A stretch of 64,000 bases of DNA from Sorangium aterium (lineage in GTDB: Bacteria; Myxococcota_A; Polyangia; Polyangiales; Polyangiaceae), in NCBI RefSeq assembly GCF_028368935.1, contig NZ_JAQNDK010000007.1:434001-498000 (forward strand), written 5' to 3'. The notes below the pieces were generated by a model. It had not been told where the DNA came from and made no database searches. It was given only the letters and a program-made list of their open reading frames with translations. The position numbers were made by a program, and so were the translations under genes. Shown piece by piece: positions 27,008 through 36,555 of the stretch (positions are counted from its first letter, which is position 1; the number at the start of each line of letters is the position of its first letter).

Positions 27008-28657
27008 ATGCCCGCCTCCCGCCCGCGTCGCAAGAACGCCGAGTCCGATCCGCCGCCGGAGCTGTTCGCCGGCAAGTACCGGCTCATCCGGATGCTGGGC
27101 AAGGGCGGGATGGGGGAGGTATGGCTCGCCGAGGAGGGGCCTCCCGACGCCCGGCGCCACGTCGCGCTGAAGCGGCTGGTCCCGAGGCCAGGGCTCGGCG
27201 AGAGCGCGAGGGAGTCGTTCTTCGCCGAGGCGCTGGTGATCGCGCGGCTCGATCACCCGAACGTCGTCCGGCTGGTCGAGTTCGGGGAATTCGAGGGCTC
27301 GGTGTACCTCGCGCTCGACTACATCGACGGCCCCGCCCTCGATCGCGTGCTCAAGAAGGCGGGCGCGTTCTCGCCGCGCGCCGTGGCGTACATCGGCCGG
27401 GAGATGGCGAGGGCGCTCGAGGCGGTGCACGGCCTGTGCGAGGACGAAGGGCAGAGCTACGCGGTCGTCCACCGCGACGTCTCGCCGTCCAACATCCTGA
27501 TCGGGCGGGACGGCCGCGTTTGCCTGACCGACTTCGGGGTCGCGCGGATACCGGGCCTCGCGGACGAGCAGTCCGACAGCAGCGTGTTCAAGGGGAAGCT
27601 CCCGTACATGCCTCCGGAGCAGGCGCGCGGGGAGCCGTTCGACGGGCGCGCGGACGTGTTCTCTCTGGGAATCACGCTCCTGGAGGCGCTGCTCGGCAGC
27701 CGGGTGCGCAAGGCCGAGACGCAGCGGCAGCTGATCATGGGCGTCGCGTCGATGCCGATCCCCCGCGCGCGCGAGCTCCTGCCCGACCTGAGCGCGCGGC
27801 TCTCGGCTGCGCTCGACGCGGCGACCGAGTTCTCCGTCGACAAGCGGACCGCCAGCGCGGGCAAGCTGGCCGGCGATCTGGAGCATGTGCTTCGCGAGAT
27901 GGGCCACGGCGCCGAGCAAGAGGCCCTGAGCGAGCTGAAGGAGCACGTCGAGGCTTACATCGCGAGGACAGGCTCGCTGAGCGGCGCCGGCTACCGCGCC
28001 TCACCGTCGCTCCCTCCGGAGAGCGCGCCGAGACAGAGCTCGCCGGGCGTCGGGCGAAAGGCGCCGGCGGTCGCGACCACCTCCGCTGACCGTAGGTCGG
28101 TCCGCCCGTCATCGCCCGATGGACGGCGCAGCGTGCCTGCGGCGGGCCGGAGCGATGCCCCGCTCCCTCTCGGCACCGCGACGGGCTCGCTCTCGGTGCA
28201 GTACCTCGATTTCGACGGCCCGGACGAGGTGCCGCAGCGCCCGCTCCTGCACGCGATGTCGACGACGCCGGAGGGGGAGCTCCAGCGAGGGCTGGGCGCG
28301 GTCGAGGCTGCAGACGGCGTGGCTTCCACGATGAGCAGGCCGCCCGCCGCGAACAGGCCGACCGGAGCGAGCAGGCCGACCGGAGCGAGCAGGCCGGCCG
28401 GAGCGAGCAGGCCGCCCATCGCGAGCACGCCGCCCGTCGCGAGCAGGCCGCCTGGAGCGAGCACGCCGCCCGCAGGCAGCGAGCCGATCGCGGCGCCGGC
28501 GGTTCACACCGGCGGGGAGGTGGCGCCTGGGGAGGAGCCCGCGTCTACCGGGCTCAGCGCCGAGCAGCTGCGGCGCAAGCGGACGATCTTCTATGCAGGG
28601 CTGTTCGTGCTCGGGACGCTCGCGACGATCCGCCTGATCTTCGTCTCCTACTGCTAG
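27008..28657 (+). CDS. Membrane-anchored eukaryotic-type Ser/Thr protein kinase
   Basis: A 549-residue kinase starting at ATG 27008 (the frame is open to 26933). Kinase domain about 22-300: G-loop LGKGGMGEVWLAE (30-42), VALK lysine (55), catalytic loop VVHRDVSPSNIL, DFG loop LTDFGVARIPG, and YMPPEQARG followed by ADVFSLGITLLEAL. All catalytic residues are present, so it should be active. A disordered Pro/Ser linker includes 18-bp repeats coding GASRPT-like units (28339-28465). The C-terminus ends in a single transmembrane helix (TIFYAGLFVLGTLATIRLIF). The sensory part outside the membrane is almost absent, so signals probably come through partners. Confidence 0.93.
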   Translation: MPASRPRRKNAESDPPPELFAGKYRLIRMLGKGGMGEVWLAEEGPPDARRHVALKRLVPRPGLGESARESFFAEALVIARLDHPNVVRLVEFGEFEGSVYLALDYIDGPALDRVLKKAGAFSPRAVAYIGREMARALEAVHGLCEDEGQSYAVVHRDVSPSNILIGRDGRVCLTDFGVARIPGLADEQSDSSVFKGKLPYMPPEQARGEPFDGRADVFSLGITLLEALLGSRVRKAETQRQLIMGVASMPIPRARELLPDLSARLSAALDAATEFSVDKRTASAGKLAGDLEHVLREMGHGAEQEALSELKEHVEAYIARTGSLSGAGYRASPSLPPESAPRQSSPGVGRKAPAVATTSADRRSVRPSSPDGRRSVPAAGRSDAPLPLGTATGSLSVQYLDFDGPDEVPQRPLLHAMSTTPEGELQRGLGAVEAADGVASTMSRPPAANRPTGASRPTGASRPAGASRPPIASTPPVASRPPGASTPPAGSEPIAAPAVHTGGEVAPGEEPASTGLSAEQLRRKRTIFYAGLFVLGTLATIRLIFVSYC

Positions 28658-28726
28658 CGCAGGTCGAGCTGCGCGCCGCGAGCGCCTGGGCGACCCCGTC
28701 AGGTCTCGGCACGGAGCCGTCTCTCG

Positions 28727-30283
28727 TCAGCCGCTCTGGATCGCGCGGAGCACGGCCGCCTCGTTGAGCGCGTGACGGCCGCCCTGGAGCGAGGCGAAGC
28801 CCGTGCGCGCGAGCGCGGCGAGCGCGTGCGCGGCGCGCCGGATCTCGACCTGGCTGCGCGAGCCGGCGCGGGCGGCGAGCTCCTCCGCGGTCAGCGCCGC
28901 GCCGCGGGCGAGCAGCTTCGCGGCCAGGGCGACGTGCGGCACGGACCGGGGGGATCGGCGCCGCGCGTGGCTCCTCGCGGCGCTCACCATCTGCTTGACG
29001 CCGCGCACCTCGAGCATCGTGTTCGCTGGCATCGCGAGATCCCGGAGCGACGGAGAGGCTGGCTTCGCGATGATCTTCACAGCCGGGCCGCCCGACGCCG
29101 CAGCGGGCGGGAGCGCGGGCGCCACGGGGACGCGGTCCACGGGCGCGCCGAGCGCGGGAGCCGCGGGGGCGCGCGGAGCGGCAGCCGCGGGTGCGCGCGG
29201 GGCGGCAGCCGCCGGCGCCTGCGCGACCTCGTCATGGCCGACACGCGCCACGATCTCGCTCTGGATCACCACCTTGACGACGCCGGCCACCTGGAGCGCG
29301 GTGCGCAGCCGCTCGGCCTCGGCCTCGGCGGCTCTGCGCGCCTCGTCGGCCCGGGCGAGCTGCTGCTGGAGGCGGCGGATCTCGGCCCGCAGCGCGGCGC
29401 TCGGATCCGGGCCGTGCTGGCTCGCGCTCTCGGCCGCGAGCGCCTCGCGCAGCTCGTCGATGAGCGTGCTCAGCGTGGCGTCCGCGACGCGCGGCGCGCC
29501 GCCGGGCTCACCGGTCCAGCTCGGCGCCTCGCCGCCGTGGGCCGTGTGGCGGGCGCGCCAGCGCTCGAATCGCCCGGCGGCGGGCAGGAAGAACTCGCCG
29601 GCCGGGAGCGCGCGGAACTCCTCGAACGTGTGCCCGTTGACGAGCGCCTTCACCGCGTCGTAGTCGCGCTCGATCTCGAAGCCGCCGATGGCGGGGAAGT
29701 TGAGCTGGCTCATGAGCTCCTTCGAGACCGCCTGCGTGCGCTGGCTGGCGACGACGAGGAGGACGCCGCGCTTGCGGCCCTGCTTGGCGAACCGGTGCAG
29801 GAGTTCGGAGGTGAGCGACGCCCCCGATTGAGGCGCGAAGACGTGCACCTCCTCGATCACGAGGGCCGCCGGGGCGCGGCGCTCCGACAGGAGGACCCAG
29901 AGCCGCTCTAGAAATGGGAGCGCGGCCTCTTGCTGGGAGCGGTTCGTCGGTTGATCCGACAGATCGACGATGAGGCCGAGCCCTTCGCCGAGCACCCTCG
30001 CGAGCGCGATCTCCGCCGCGCGCTCGCCGGAGGGCAACGGCAGGTCCGCGTGGGCGCCGCCGAGGACGAGGACGCGGAACCGCTCGCGCAGCGTGTAGAG
30101 CTCCCCCTCGGGATCGATCGCGACGATGGGGATGCCGGCCGCGAGCAGCTCCTCGCAGAGGACCCCGACGCCGAAGCTCTTGCCCCGGCCGGACGAGGCC
30201 CAGATGCCGACGCGCAGCCCGGTGCGCGCGTAGTCGGAGAGGTCGAGCTGGAAGCCGTCGCAGAGGGAGAAGATCGGGCTCAC
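28727..30283 (-). CDS. HerA-like P-loop ATPase with coiled coil and Ala/Pro linker
   Basis: A 518-residue protein. GTG 30283 starts SPIFSLCDGFQLDLSDYART; the frame extends to 30538, but that part is Arg/Pro-rich. The N-terminal HerA/FtsK-like ATPase domain (about 1-250) has Walker A ASSGRGKSFG (29-38), IVAIDPEGELYTL and Walker B ALVIEEVHVFAPQ, plus VASQRTQAVSKELMSQLN. A coiled coil (AALRAEIRRLQQQLARADEARR) and four APRAPAAA-type repeats follow. The C-terminal 90 residues look like a winged-helix (ALTAEELAARAGSRSQVEIRR). HerA proteins usually pair with the NurA nuclease; no nurA is visible nearby. Confidence 0.84.
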   Translation of the reverse strand: MSPIFSLCDGFQLDLSDYARTGLRVGIWASSGRGKSFGVGVLCEELLAAGIPIVAIDPEGELYTLRERFRVLVLGGAHADLPLPSGERAAEIALARVLGEGLGLIVDLSDQPTNRSQQEAALPFLERLWVLLSERRAPAALVIEEVHVFAPQSGASLTSELLHRFAKQGRKRGVLLVVASQRTQAVSKELMSQLNFPAIGGFEIERDYDAVKALVNGHTFEEFRALPAGEFFLPAAGRFERWRARHTAHGGEAPSWTGEPGGAPRVADATLSTLIDELREALAAESASQHGPDPSAALRAEIRRLQQQLARADEARRAAEAEAERLRTALQVAGVVKVVIQSEIVARVGHDEVAQAPAAAAPRAPAAAAPRAPAAPALGAPVDRVPVAPALPPAAASGGPAVKIIAKPASPSLRDLAMPANTMLEVRGVKQMVSAARSHARRRSPRSVPHVALAAKLLARGAALTAEELAARAGSRSQVEIRRAAHALAALARTGFASLQGGRHALNEAAVLRAIQSG

Positions 30284-30534
30284 TGGGTCGCTTCGGGCCG
30301 GGGGTGGGATCGGCGCGCTCGGTGGAAGACTGTAGGCGAGCGCGCGACCGGGCGGGAGGCGAGGGCAGCGTCGCGGCGGAGTCGAAGGCCACGGGGCACG
30401 CCGAGCCTCTCTGCGATCGGGTGCGACGCGCCCCGCGGGCTCATCCGCGTCGTTCGGCTCGTTGCGGCGTAATTCCTGCGTCTCGTTCGCCTGCCCAGCG
30501 GCTGCACCCGGACCCCACGAACCTGCACCCCGCT

Positions 30535-31470
30535 TCACGGAGGAATCGAGACCGTCGGATAGGCGACGTGATCAACGCCGACATCGTCCACAGGTGTTGT
30601 CTCGAAGCTCCAGGTCCCGCCGGGCGGGATGTCGGCAGCCGCGCTGCTCGTCGCCATGCCCAGCGGCCGTCCGACGCGATTCACCGGGAAGACCGTTATC
30701 TTGGGGTCACTCACGGCCACATCGAGTCGGTTCTCGAGCGTGCCCGTGTAGGCGCTCCCGGCGCCCCTGCGGACGGTCTTCACGTCGCTGACGGTGACGG
30801 CATCGACAGGGACCACGTCCACGGTGAAGGCCGGAAACCTATGCTGCAGATACCCGAGCTCCTCTATCACGAGCTCGCCGGGAAGATCCGTTGAGCCAGT
30901 CATCGCAATCTCGCCCGGAGCGATGCAGGGAATCATCACGCCAGAGCCGTCGTCTATCCGATAGAGCCGGCCGCTGAGCAAGCTACCGCCCCAGGTCGTC
31001 ACGAGCTGATCGGCCTTGTCGATGAAGTAAAACATCAGGCCGGCGTCGCAGGACGGGCTCTCTCCGTCGTTTCTGACAGCGGCGTAGAGCTCGGGACCCG
31101 TCGCCCCCTGCACCAGGGTGAAGGCAACCAGCTTGAGCCCGGCTCCTTCCTCGTCCATCTCGGTGCTGGACAAGCCCGCCGGCACGAAATGCAGGCCCCC
31201 GCCGGGGTCCTCGTCTTTTCCGCCCCCGCCCGTCCCCGAGCCGCTCGAGCCACCTCCCGCCTCGTCGCCGCCCACGCCTCCGCTGCTCGCGGTTCCGCCG
31301 GCTGGCAGGAAAACTCCACCGCTCCCCGACGAGCCGCCACTGGCAGTATCCCCGCCGCTGCCGGGTCCGCTCCCGGCAGTGCCCGCCCCATCATCGAGGG
31401 CGCTCCCCGAGCATGCGAGAGAGAGGGCAAGAGCGACAGCCCCGATGACGACCAAGGACTTTGATTGCAT
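30535..31470 (-). CDS. Gly/Ser-rich lipoprotein A (paralogue of the one at 35584)
   Basis: ATG 31470 gives MQSKSLVVIGAVALALSLAC with a lipobox (SLAC). A 75-residue Gly/Ser spacer follows, and then a C-terminal domain of about 200 residues (LYAAVRNDGESPSCDAGLMF, YRIDDGSGVMIPCIAPGEIA, GSAYTGTLENRLDVAVSDPK, VNRVGRPLG, DIPPGGTWSFET). The domain is beta-rich, similar in type to FxLYD-like fibronectin folds, and has two conserved cysteines. It is clearly homologous to the protein at 35584-36357. It heads away from the DUF1592 gene and shares the 541-bp upstream region with it. Confidence 0.78.
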   Translation of the reverse strand: MQSKSLVVIGAVALALSLACSGSALDDGAGTAGSGPGSGGDTASGGSSGSGGVFLPAGGTASSGGVGGDEAGGGSSGSGTGGGGKDEDPGGGLHFVPAGLSSTEMDEEGAGLKLVAFTLVQGATGPELYAAVRNDGESPSCDAGLMFYFIDKADQLVTTWGGSLLSGRLYRIDDGSGVMIPCIAPGEIAMTGSTDLPGELVIEELGYLQHRFPAFTVDVVPVDAVTVSDVKTVRRGAGSAYTGTLENRLDVAVSDPKITVFPVNRVGRPLGMATSSAAADIPPGGTWSFETTPVDDVGVDHVAYPTVSIPP

Positions 31471-32011
31471 CCGCGCCCTTCCCATCGACCGCGTCGACGA
31501 CGTCGCGAGCCAACCCGGCTATCCGGGCCAGAAATGACCGCCCTCACCGCAGATGACCCGATTGGCGTGGTGGCCCTCACGTCGGGTGATGCGGCGCGTT
31601 GTCCACGAATGAGGGTCAGAATGCCATGGTTGCACATTTGGGGACCTACTGGATTCGTGAGGTCTCTCCACTTCGTGGCGGCCCCGCTCGCCGAAGCGGC
31701 CGAGCAGAGCATGTTTATGGCTCCGATCGCGCCGCCGCGCCGCGTCGCAATGACGCGCCTGACGGCCCCTGCAGTGGCTCGCGGGCGTCGCTGTTCCGCA
31801 GGGAACTCGGCGTTCGCGCGCCTCTCGGGCAGCTTGTCGCGGTCGAAGCGGCATCAGCGCGCCGCTCGTACGCCGGCGTTTCACTCTCACGTCTCCAAGA
31901 GAAGCCGTCGGTCAGGTGCGCGTGATCTCGCGGATGGCGACCTCCGGGTCGACCCATCACTTTTGATCCGCTCCCATGATCACTCGGGCGCGGACCGGGA
32001 ATAGTGAGGTC
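31471..32011. other. Divergent intergenic region of the DUF1592 cluster
   Basis: 541 bp between lipoprotein A and the first DUF1592 gene. Base composition is less GC-extreme than the surroundings. Open frames cross it on both strands, but their translations show no recognisable domain. The promoters of both genes are presumably here; I see no confident sigma-factor motif. Confidence 0.5.
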
Positions 32012-33736
32012 ATGCGAACGTTGCGTCAACTATCGTACATTGGTACGACAACATTTTTGGCGTCATTAACCTTCCTCGCTGGCTGCACTGGCGAGATCGC
32101 ATCCGGTGAGGATGAGGTCACCGGCGGCGGGAATACCACCGGCGGCAGCGGCAGCGGCAGCACCGGTTCGGGGGGCACGGACGAACCCGACAACGGTCCC
32201 CCCGAGGTCTGCATCCCCGGCATCCCGATGACGACCCAGATCCCGCGGCTGCTGAACCGGCAGTACGACAACACGGTGCGGGATCTCCTTGGCGTCACCA
32301 CCGTCGACAGCAAGCTGCCGTCCGAGCAGCTCGTCGACGACTTCGACGGCCCGATGACCCCGGACGCGTGGCGCCTCTATCAAGAGGTCGCCGAGAAGAT
32401 CGCCAAGGCAGTGATGGCCGGGCCGAACAAATCCAAGTTCATCAGCTGCGACCCTTCGGCGGCCGGCTGCTTGGAGCAGACCATCAAGACCTTCGGCCGC
32501 AAGGCGTTCCGTCGCCCGCTGACCGATCTGGAGGTGGCGCGATTCCAGAAGCTGGGCCAGATTACGCCGGCAGGAACGCCGGCCGAGGTCGCCGAGGCAA
32601 CGCTGGTCGGCTTCCTCGTGTCGCCCTCGTTCATCATGCTCCCCGAGCTGGCGACCGACCAGGACGCGTCGGGTCAGGGCATCAAGCTGTCCAGCTACGA
32701 AGTGGCGACGAAGCTTTCGTACCTGCTCTGGGGCTCCGCTCCGGATGAGGTGCTGAGCGCGGCGGCCGACAACAACGAGCTCCAGACCAAGGAGCAGATC
32801 CTGGCCCAGGCGCAGCGAATGATCGCCGTGCGCGAGAAGACCGGGCCGCTCGTGACGTCGTTCCACCGCAACTGGGCGCAGATGAACAACGGAAACGCCC
32901 ACTGGTGGAAGATGGATCACGACACCGAGACGTATCCGCTGTACTCCGACGCCGCCAAGCCCAGCTGGCAGGCGGAGCTCGACTCCTTCTTCGAGGACGT
33001 CGCGTTCGAGGGCGGTTCGTTCGACGACCTCCTCCTCAGCAATGTCGCCTTCGTCAACAAGGACAACGCGGCGATCTACGGGCTCGATCCTGCGAGCTAC
33101 GGCACCGAGCTGACCAAGGTGGAGCTGGACGCCAACGTGCGGCCGGGCTTCCTGACGCGCGTCGGGTTCTTGAGCTCCTACGCGGGCTACGACGCCACGA
33201 GCCCGATCCTGCGCGGCGCGTTCATCTCGGTGTACCTGCTCGGTGTCAATCCGGGGCCGCCCATCCCCGGCGCAACCATGCAGACGGTTCAGGGCGACTT
33301 CGCGACGCAGCGCGCGCGCATCGAGAAGCTGACGGAGCCTGCGACCTGCAACGGCTGCCACTCGATCATCAATCCGCCGGGATTCGTGATGGAGGGCTTC
33401 GACGGCATCGGAAAGTTGCAGACGACCGATCCGCTCGGTGGAGCGATCGACGCGAGCGTCACGACGAACACCATCGACTTCGGCGACGGTAATGTGAAGG
33501 AGATCTCCTCTCCGTTGCAGCTCATGCAGGAGATCACTCAGCTCAAGAAGGCCAAGCAGCTCTACGCCGAGGCGTGGGTCTCCTACGCCTTTGGGCGGGA
33601 TCCGAACGGGAAAGATAAGTGCGTCGTCGATCAGATCGACACCAAGCTGTCTGAGGGTGGCTACAGCATTCTCAACCTGCTGGCCGATCTCACTCAAGCG
33701 GATTCCTTCCGCGTGCGCGTCCGCGAAACGCCGTGA
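32012..33736 (+). CDS. DUF1587-DUF1595-DUF1592-DUF1588-DUF1585 lipoprotein, copy 1
   Basis: A 574-residue lipoprotein (ATG 32012; MRTLRQLSYIGTTTFLASLT, lipobox LAGC, Cys 25). After a Gly/Ser spacer, five domains of the planctomycete/myxobacterial set appear in order. DUF1587 (about 75-95, IPRLLNRQYDNTVRDLLGV). DUF1595 (about 152-182, FGRKAFRRPLTDLEV). DUF1592 (about 198-330, LVSPSFIMLPEL, KLSYLLWGSAPDEVLSA). DUF1588 (about 375-465), with the haem-type motif CNGCH at 446-450 followed by NPPGFVMEGFD. DUF1585 (about 505-570, AWVSYAFGRDPNG ... ADLTQADSFRVR). The CxxCH suggests covalent haem c, but function is unknown for these families. Stop is 19 bp before the DUF1552 start, so the two form an operon. 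Confidence 0.92.
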   Translation: MRTLRQLSYIGTTTFLASLTFLAGCTGEIASGEDEVTGGGNTTGGSGSGSTGSGGTDEPDNGPPEVCIPGIPMTTQIPRLLNRQYDNTVRDLLGVTTVDSKLPSEQLVDDFDGPMTPDAWRLYQEVAEKIAKAVMAGPNKSKFISCDPSAAGCLEQTIKTFGRKAFRRPLTDLEVARFQKLGQITPAGTPAEVAEATLVGFLVSPSFIMLPELATDQDASGQGIKLSSYEVATKLSYLLWGSAPDEVLSAAADNNELQTKEQILAQAQRMIAVREKTGPLVTSFHRNWAQMNNGNAHWWKMDHDTETYPLYSDAAKPSWQAELDSFFEDVAFEGGSFDDLLLSNVAFVNKDNAAIYGLDPASYGTELTKVELDANVRPGFLTRVGFLSSYAGYDATSPILRGAFISVYLLGVNPGPPIPGATMQTVQGDFATQRARIEKLTEPATCNGCHSIINPPGFVMEGFDGIGKLQTTDPLGGAIDASVTTNTIDFGDGNVKEISSPLQLMQEITQLKKAKQLYAEAWVSYAFGRDPNGKDKCVVDQIDTKLSEGGYSILNLLADLTQADSFRVRVRETP

Positions 33737-33755
33737 AAGCTGAGGAAACTTGACC

Positions 33756-35387
33756 ATGAGCAAGCAACTGAACCGCAGAATCTTCCTTCGTGGCCTGGGC
33801 GGAGCCGCCCTGGCTGCGCCGTTCCTCAGCTCCGTGTGGGAGCGCGACGCCAAGGCCCAGAGCGCTTCCGGTGGGAAAGCGTTCATCGTGATGTTCACCC
33901 ACTACGGGTGCGTCACGAACAAGTGGTTCCCCACGAAGACCCAGGGTGAGCTGACGGCTGCCGATCTCGAGTCGACGAGCCTCGCGGCCCTCGCTCCCTA
34001 TGCGAAGAAGCTCCTCATGCCGCGCGGCATCCGCTCGATGAACGAGTGGACCTCCAACATGAAGCGTGGACAGGGGAACGACTCCCACACGCAGATCGTG
34101 GGGTCGTTCTTCACCTGCCAGCCGGTCACTCCGAACAGCAACGACCCGTTCAGCTTCAACCAGGCGACGAAGTTCAACGCGAAGCCTGTCGGTCCTTCGC
34201 TGGATCACGTCATGGCCCAGCAGCTCAGCCTGCAGGGCACGCCGTTGCTCATGGCCACGGCTGGCCAGAACGACAACTCCCAGTCGGCGATCTCCTACTC
34301 CGCCGCCGAGACCATCTACAGGGGCCTCAACGCGTCGCAGGCCTTCAGCAGCCTGACGGGCCTCTTCCAGGCGGGGCAGCCGATGAATCCGGACACCTAC
34401 GCGACGCTCCGTGGCAAGAGCATCCTCGACCTCGTCAAGGATGATCTGCAGACGCTCGAGCGGTTCGATATGAGCCAGGCCGACAAGCGCAAGCTCGCAG
34501 CCTGGAAGGAGCTCCTCAACCAGACAGGGACGGTCGTGGCCTCCGCGCAGTGCAGCGAGGAGCTCGGCGTGATGCTCGGTGCGACGTCCGCGAACGCCTC
34601 CAAGGCGGCGGGCGGTGGCCTGGGCGTCGACGTCCTCACGACCAAGGTCTCCGGCGATCTGGATGGAGCGGATATCTATTCGGCCATCGCGGCGCTCGCG
34701 GCCGCCTGCAACGCCAACCCCGTCATTTTCCTGAAGTACCCGGGAAACTACAATTTCAAGGGGCTCGGCATCACCATGGAGTCGCACTCCCTCTCGCACC
34801 GCCTCGACAATGCAGGTATGACGGGCAGCTGCCTGCCCAACGCGCTCGAGTGGCTCGTCAAGGTGGACACGTATTACGCGCAGAAGTTCGCGAAGCTCGT
34901 CGGAATGCTCGACAGCATCCCCCAGGGGAATGGGCAGACGGTCCTCGACACCAGCGTCGCCATCTGGTTCAACGAGATGTCGGACGGTAACGCGCACAAC
35001 CTCAACAACGCTCCGATCATTCAGGCCGGCAGCGGCGGCGGGTACTTCAAGCAGGGTCAGATCATCAACGTCGACCCCGGGTCGACCCCGACGCAGGGCA
35101 ACAGCCTGTCGCAGTGCGCCAACGGCTCCGGCCAGGTCAACGGTATCAATCAAGGCACCGGGACCGATCCGAAGGTCGGTAACGCGCCGATCAACAAGTA
35201 CTTCTGCAACATCATGAACGCCATGGGTGTGAAGGCGGGTGCGGATGGCTTCCCTGCGAAGGGTGGCTCCGCGGAGGTGACCAAGTTCGGCTATTCCGAC
35301 AAGACGGAAGAGTTCATCGGCGGCAAGGGCGCGGTCGCCGGCGCCTCGATCAAGAATCCGGGCGGGTTCACGGAGCTCAAGGCCTGA
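33756..35387 (+). CDS. DUF1552 protein, Tat-exported, copy 1
   Basis: A 543-residue protein starting at ATG 33756 after GAGGAAA. The twin-arginine signal NRRIFLRGLGGAALAAPFL ends near DAKAQS, so it is exported folded. The DUF1552 domain fills the rest (FTHYGCVTNKWFP, LLMPRGIRSMNEW, GSFFTCQPVTPNSNDPFSF, IKNPGGFTELKA at the end). DUF1552 has no proven activity; its Tat export hints at a bound cofactor or metal. It always follows a DUF1592-type gene in the two-gene cassettes of this window, except copy 2. Closest in-window relative is copy 2 at 39965. Confidence 0.9.
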   Translation: MSKQLNRRIFLRGLGGAALAAPFLSSVWERDAKAQSASGGKAFIVMFTHYGCVTNKWFPTKTQGELTAADLESTSLAALAPYAKKLLMPRGIRSMNEWTSNMKRGQGNDSHTQIVGSFFTCQPVTPNSNDPFSFNQATKFNAKPVGPSLDHVMAQQLSLQGTPLLMATAGQNDNSQSAISYSAAETIYRGLNASQAFSSLTGLFQAGQPMNPDTYATLRGKSILDLVKDDLQTLERFDMSQADKRKLAAWKELLNQTGTVVASAQCSEELGVMLGATSANASKAAGGGLGVDVLTTKVSGDLDGADIYSAIAALAAACNANPVIFLKYPGNYNFKGLGITMESHSLSHRLDNAGMTGSCLPNALEWLVKVDTYYAQKFAKLVGMLDSIPQGNGQTVLDTSVAIWFNEMSDGNAHNLNNAPIIQAGSGGGYFKQGQIINVDPGSTPTQGNSLSQCANGSGQVNGINQGTGTDPKVGNAPINKYFCNIMNAMGVKAGADGFPAKGGSAEVTKFGYSDKTEEFIGGKGAVAGASIKNPGGFTELKA

Positions 35388-35431
35388 GCGCTCTCGGGGC
35401 CAGGTCCTGAACACCCCGACGAGTTCGGGTC

Positions 35432-35462
35432 CAAAGACCCCTTCTTCCCGAAGGGGTCTTTG
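35432..35462 (+). terminator. Rho-independent-type terminator after DUF1552 copy 1
   Basis: CAAAGACCCCTTC pairs perfectly with GAAGGGGTCTTTG (13 bp, 5-nt loop), followed by TGTTTGTG. It is 44 bp after the DUF1552 stop and closes the first cassette. Confidence 0.8.
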
Positions 35463-35583
35463 TGTTTGTGCGCCGTCGGTGACCGCGGGTATCGAGAATC
35501 CGCCGCTCGCTGTGGTGTGTCTCACTTTGCGACTTTGTGCTGCTCGACGATGGCGGACAGCGATAAGCTGGACATCTCTTCTC

Positions 35584-36357
35584 ATGTTCCTGATGGCGAA
35601 GCGTCTCCTCATCCCGGCTGCGGTGCTCCTCCCGCTGGCCTGCTCGAGCGAGGCGAGCGAAGGTGCCGGGGTGGGCGAGGACACTGGTGACGACGCGCTC
35701 GTCGTCCCGGAAGACCTCACGATCATGGCGCTCCCCGGCGGAAACGGCGTGCTCAACGTGATCGCGCTAACTCTTCGCAGAGGGCCGACCAACACCGAGC
35801 TCTACGCCGCCTTGAGGAACGACGGGGATACCCCGGCCTGCAGCGCTGCCCTCTCCGTCGAGCTCTACAACAAGGCCCAGCAGTCCGTGGCATCCGGGAT
35901 CAACGGGCTGCTGACTCAGCATTTCTATCGAGTCACGGACGGCTCGGACGCGATCGCCGCGTGCGTGGGTCCAGGTGACGTGACCATGACCGCGGTGACG
36001 GATCTGCCCTCGGACATCGTGATCGAAGACGTGGGATACGTCGTCTACCGGTGCCCTTACTTTGCCCTCGACGTCGTTCCCATCGATGGCCTCACCATCA
36101 GCGACGTGAAGGCCGTGACGGGTGGCTCCGGCACGGCGTACACGGGCACGCTCTTCAACGGACTCGACGTCGCGGTGAACGATCCCTCCGCCACGGTCTT
36201 CTCGGTCAATCGCGTCGGGCGTCCGCTCGGCGTGGCGATCGCCAGCGGCGCAGTCCAGGTGCCGCCGGGCGGCAGCTGGGCCTTCGAGACGAACACCGTG
36301 GAAACGCCCGGAGCTGATCAAGCCGCATATCCGGCAGGCGCGATGGCAAAGCAGTAG
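35584..36357 (+). CDS. Lipoprotein A', paralogue of 30535-31470
   Basis: About 257 residues starting MFLMAKRLLIPAAVLLPLAC (ATG 35584; ATG 35593 also possible), with lipobox LPLAC. It lacks the long Gly/Ser spacer of lipoprotein A but keeps the same C-terminal domain: ELYAALRNDGDTPACSAALS, YRVTDGSDAIAACVGPGDVT, ALDVVPIDGLTISDVKAVTG, AYTGTLFNGLDVAVNDPSAT, VNRVGRPLGVAI, PPGGSWAFET. The paralogues flank the first DUF1592/DUF1552 pair in opposite orientation. Function unknown, outer surface or periplasm. Confidence 0.78.
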   Translation: MFLMAKRLLIPAAVLLPLACSSEASEGAGVGEDTGDDALVVPEDLTIMALPGGNGVLNVIALTLRRGPTNTELYAALRNDGDTPACSAALSVELYNKAQQSVASGINGLLTQHFYRVTDGSDAIAACVGPGDVTMTAVTDLPSDIVIEDVGYVVYRCPYFALDVVPIDGLTISDVKAVTGGSGTAYTGTLFNGLDVAVNDPSATVFSVNRVGRPLGVAIASGAVQVPPGGSWAFETNTVETPGADQAAYPAGAMAKQ

Positions 36358-36468
36358 ACCATCCCATGAGCCGCTCGGCTAACCCTGACACGAGGCGTTT
36401 CCGAAAAGCAGCCGGCGCCTGCGCGCGTGCAACCCAGGGCACGCGTGTGCGGAGACGCGTCACGCGCG

Positions 36469-36504
36469 GTGAAGGAAGCTGCCGTCGAAGGCAGCTTCCT
36501 TCAC
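36469..36504. terminator. Strong bidirectional hairpin between convergent genes
   Basis: GTGAAGGAAGCTGCC (36469-36483) and GGCAGCTTCCTTCAC (36490-36504) form a perfect 15-bp stem with a 6-nt loop, between the convergent lipoprotein A' and the CX4CH lipoprotein. Confidence 0.8.
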
Positions 36505-36555
36505 GCTGCGCCTGGAGGGCGCCGCAACCCGTCGGCGGCTACTCGCCAAGCACTG

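Noticed and set aside
31465-32004. Gene in the region upstream of the first DUF1592 operon
   Set aside because: Open frames on both strands show no recognisable domain, and they overlap one another.
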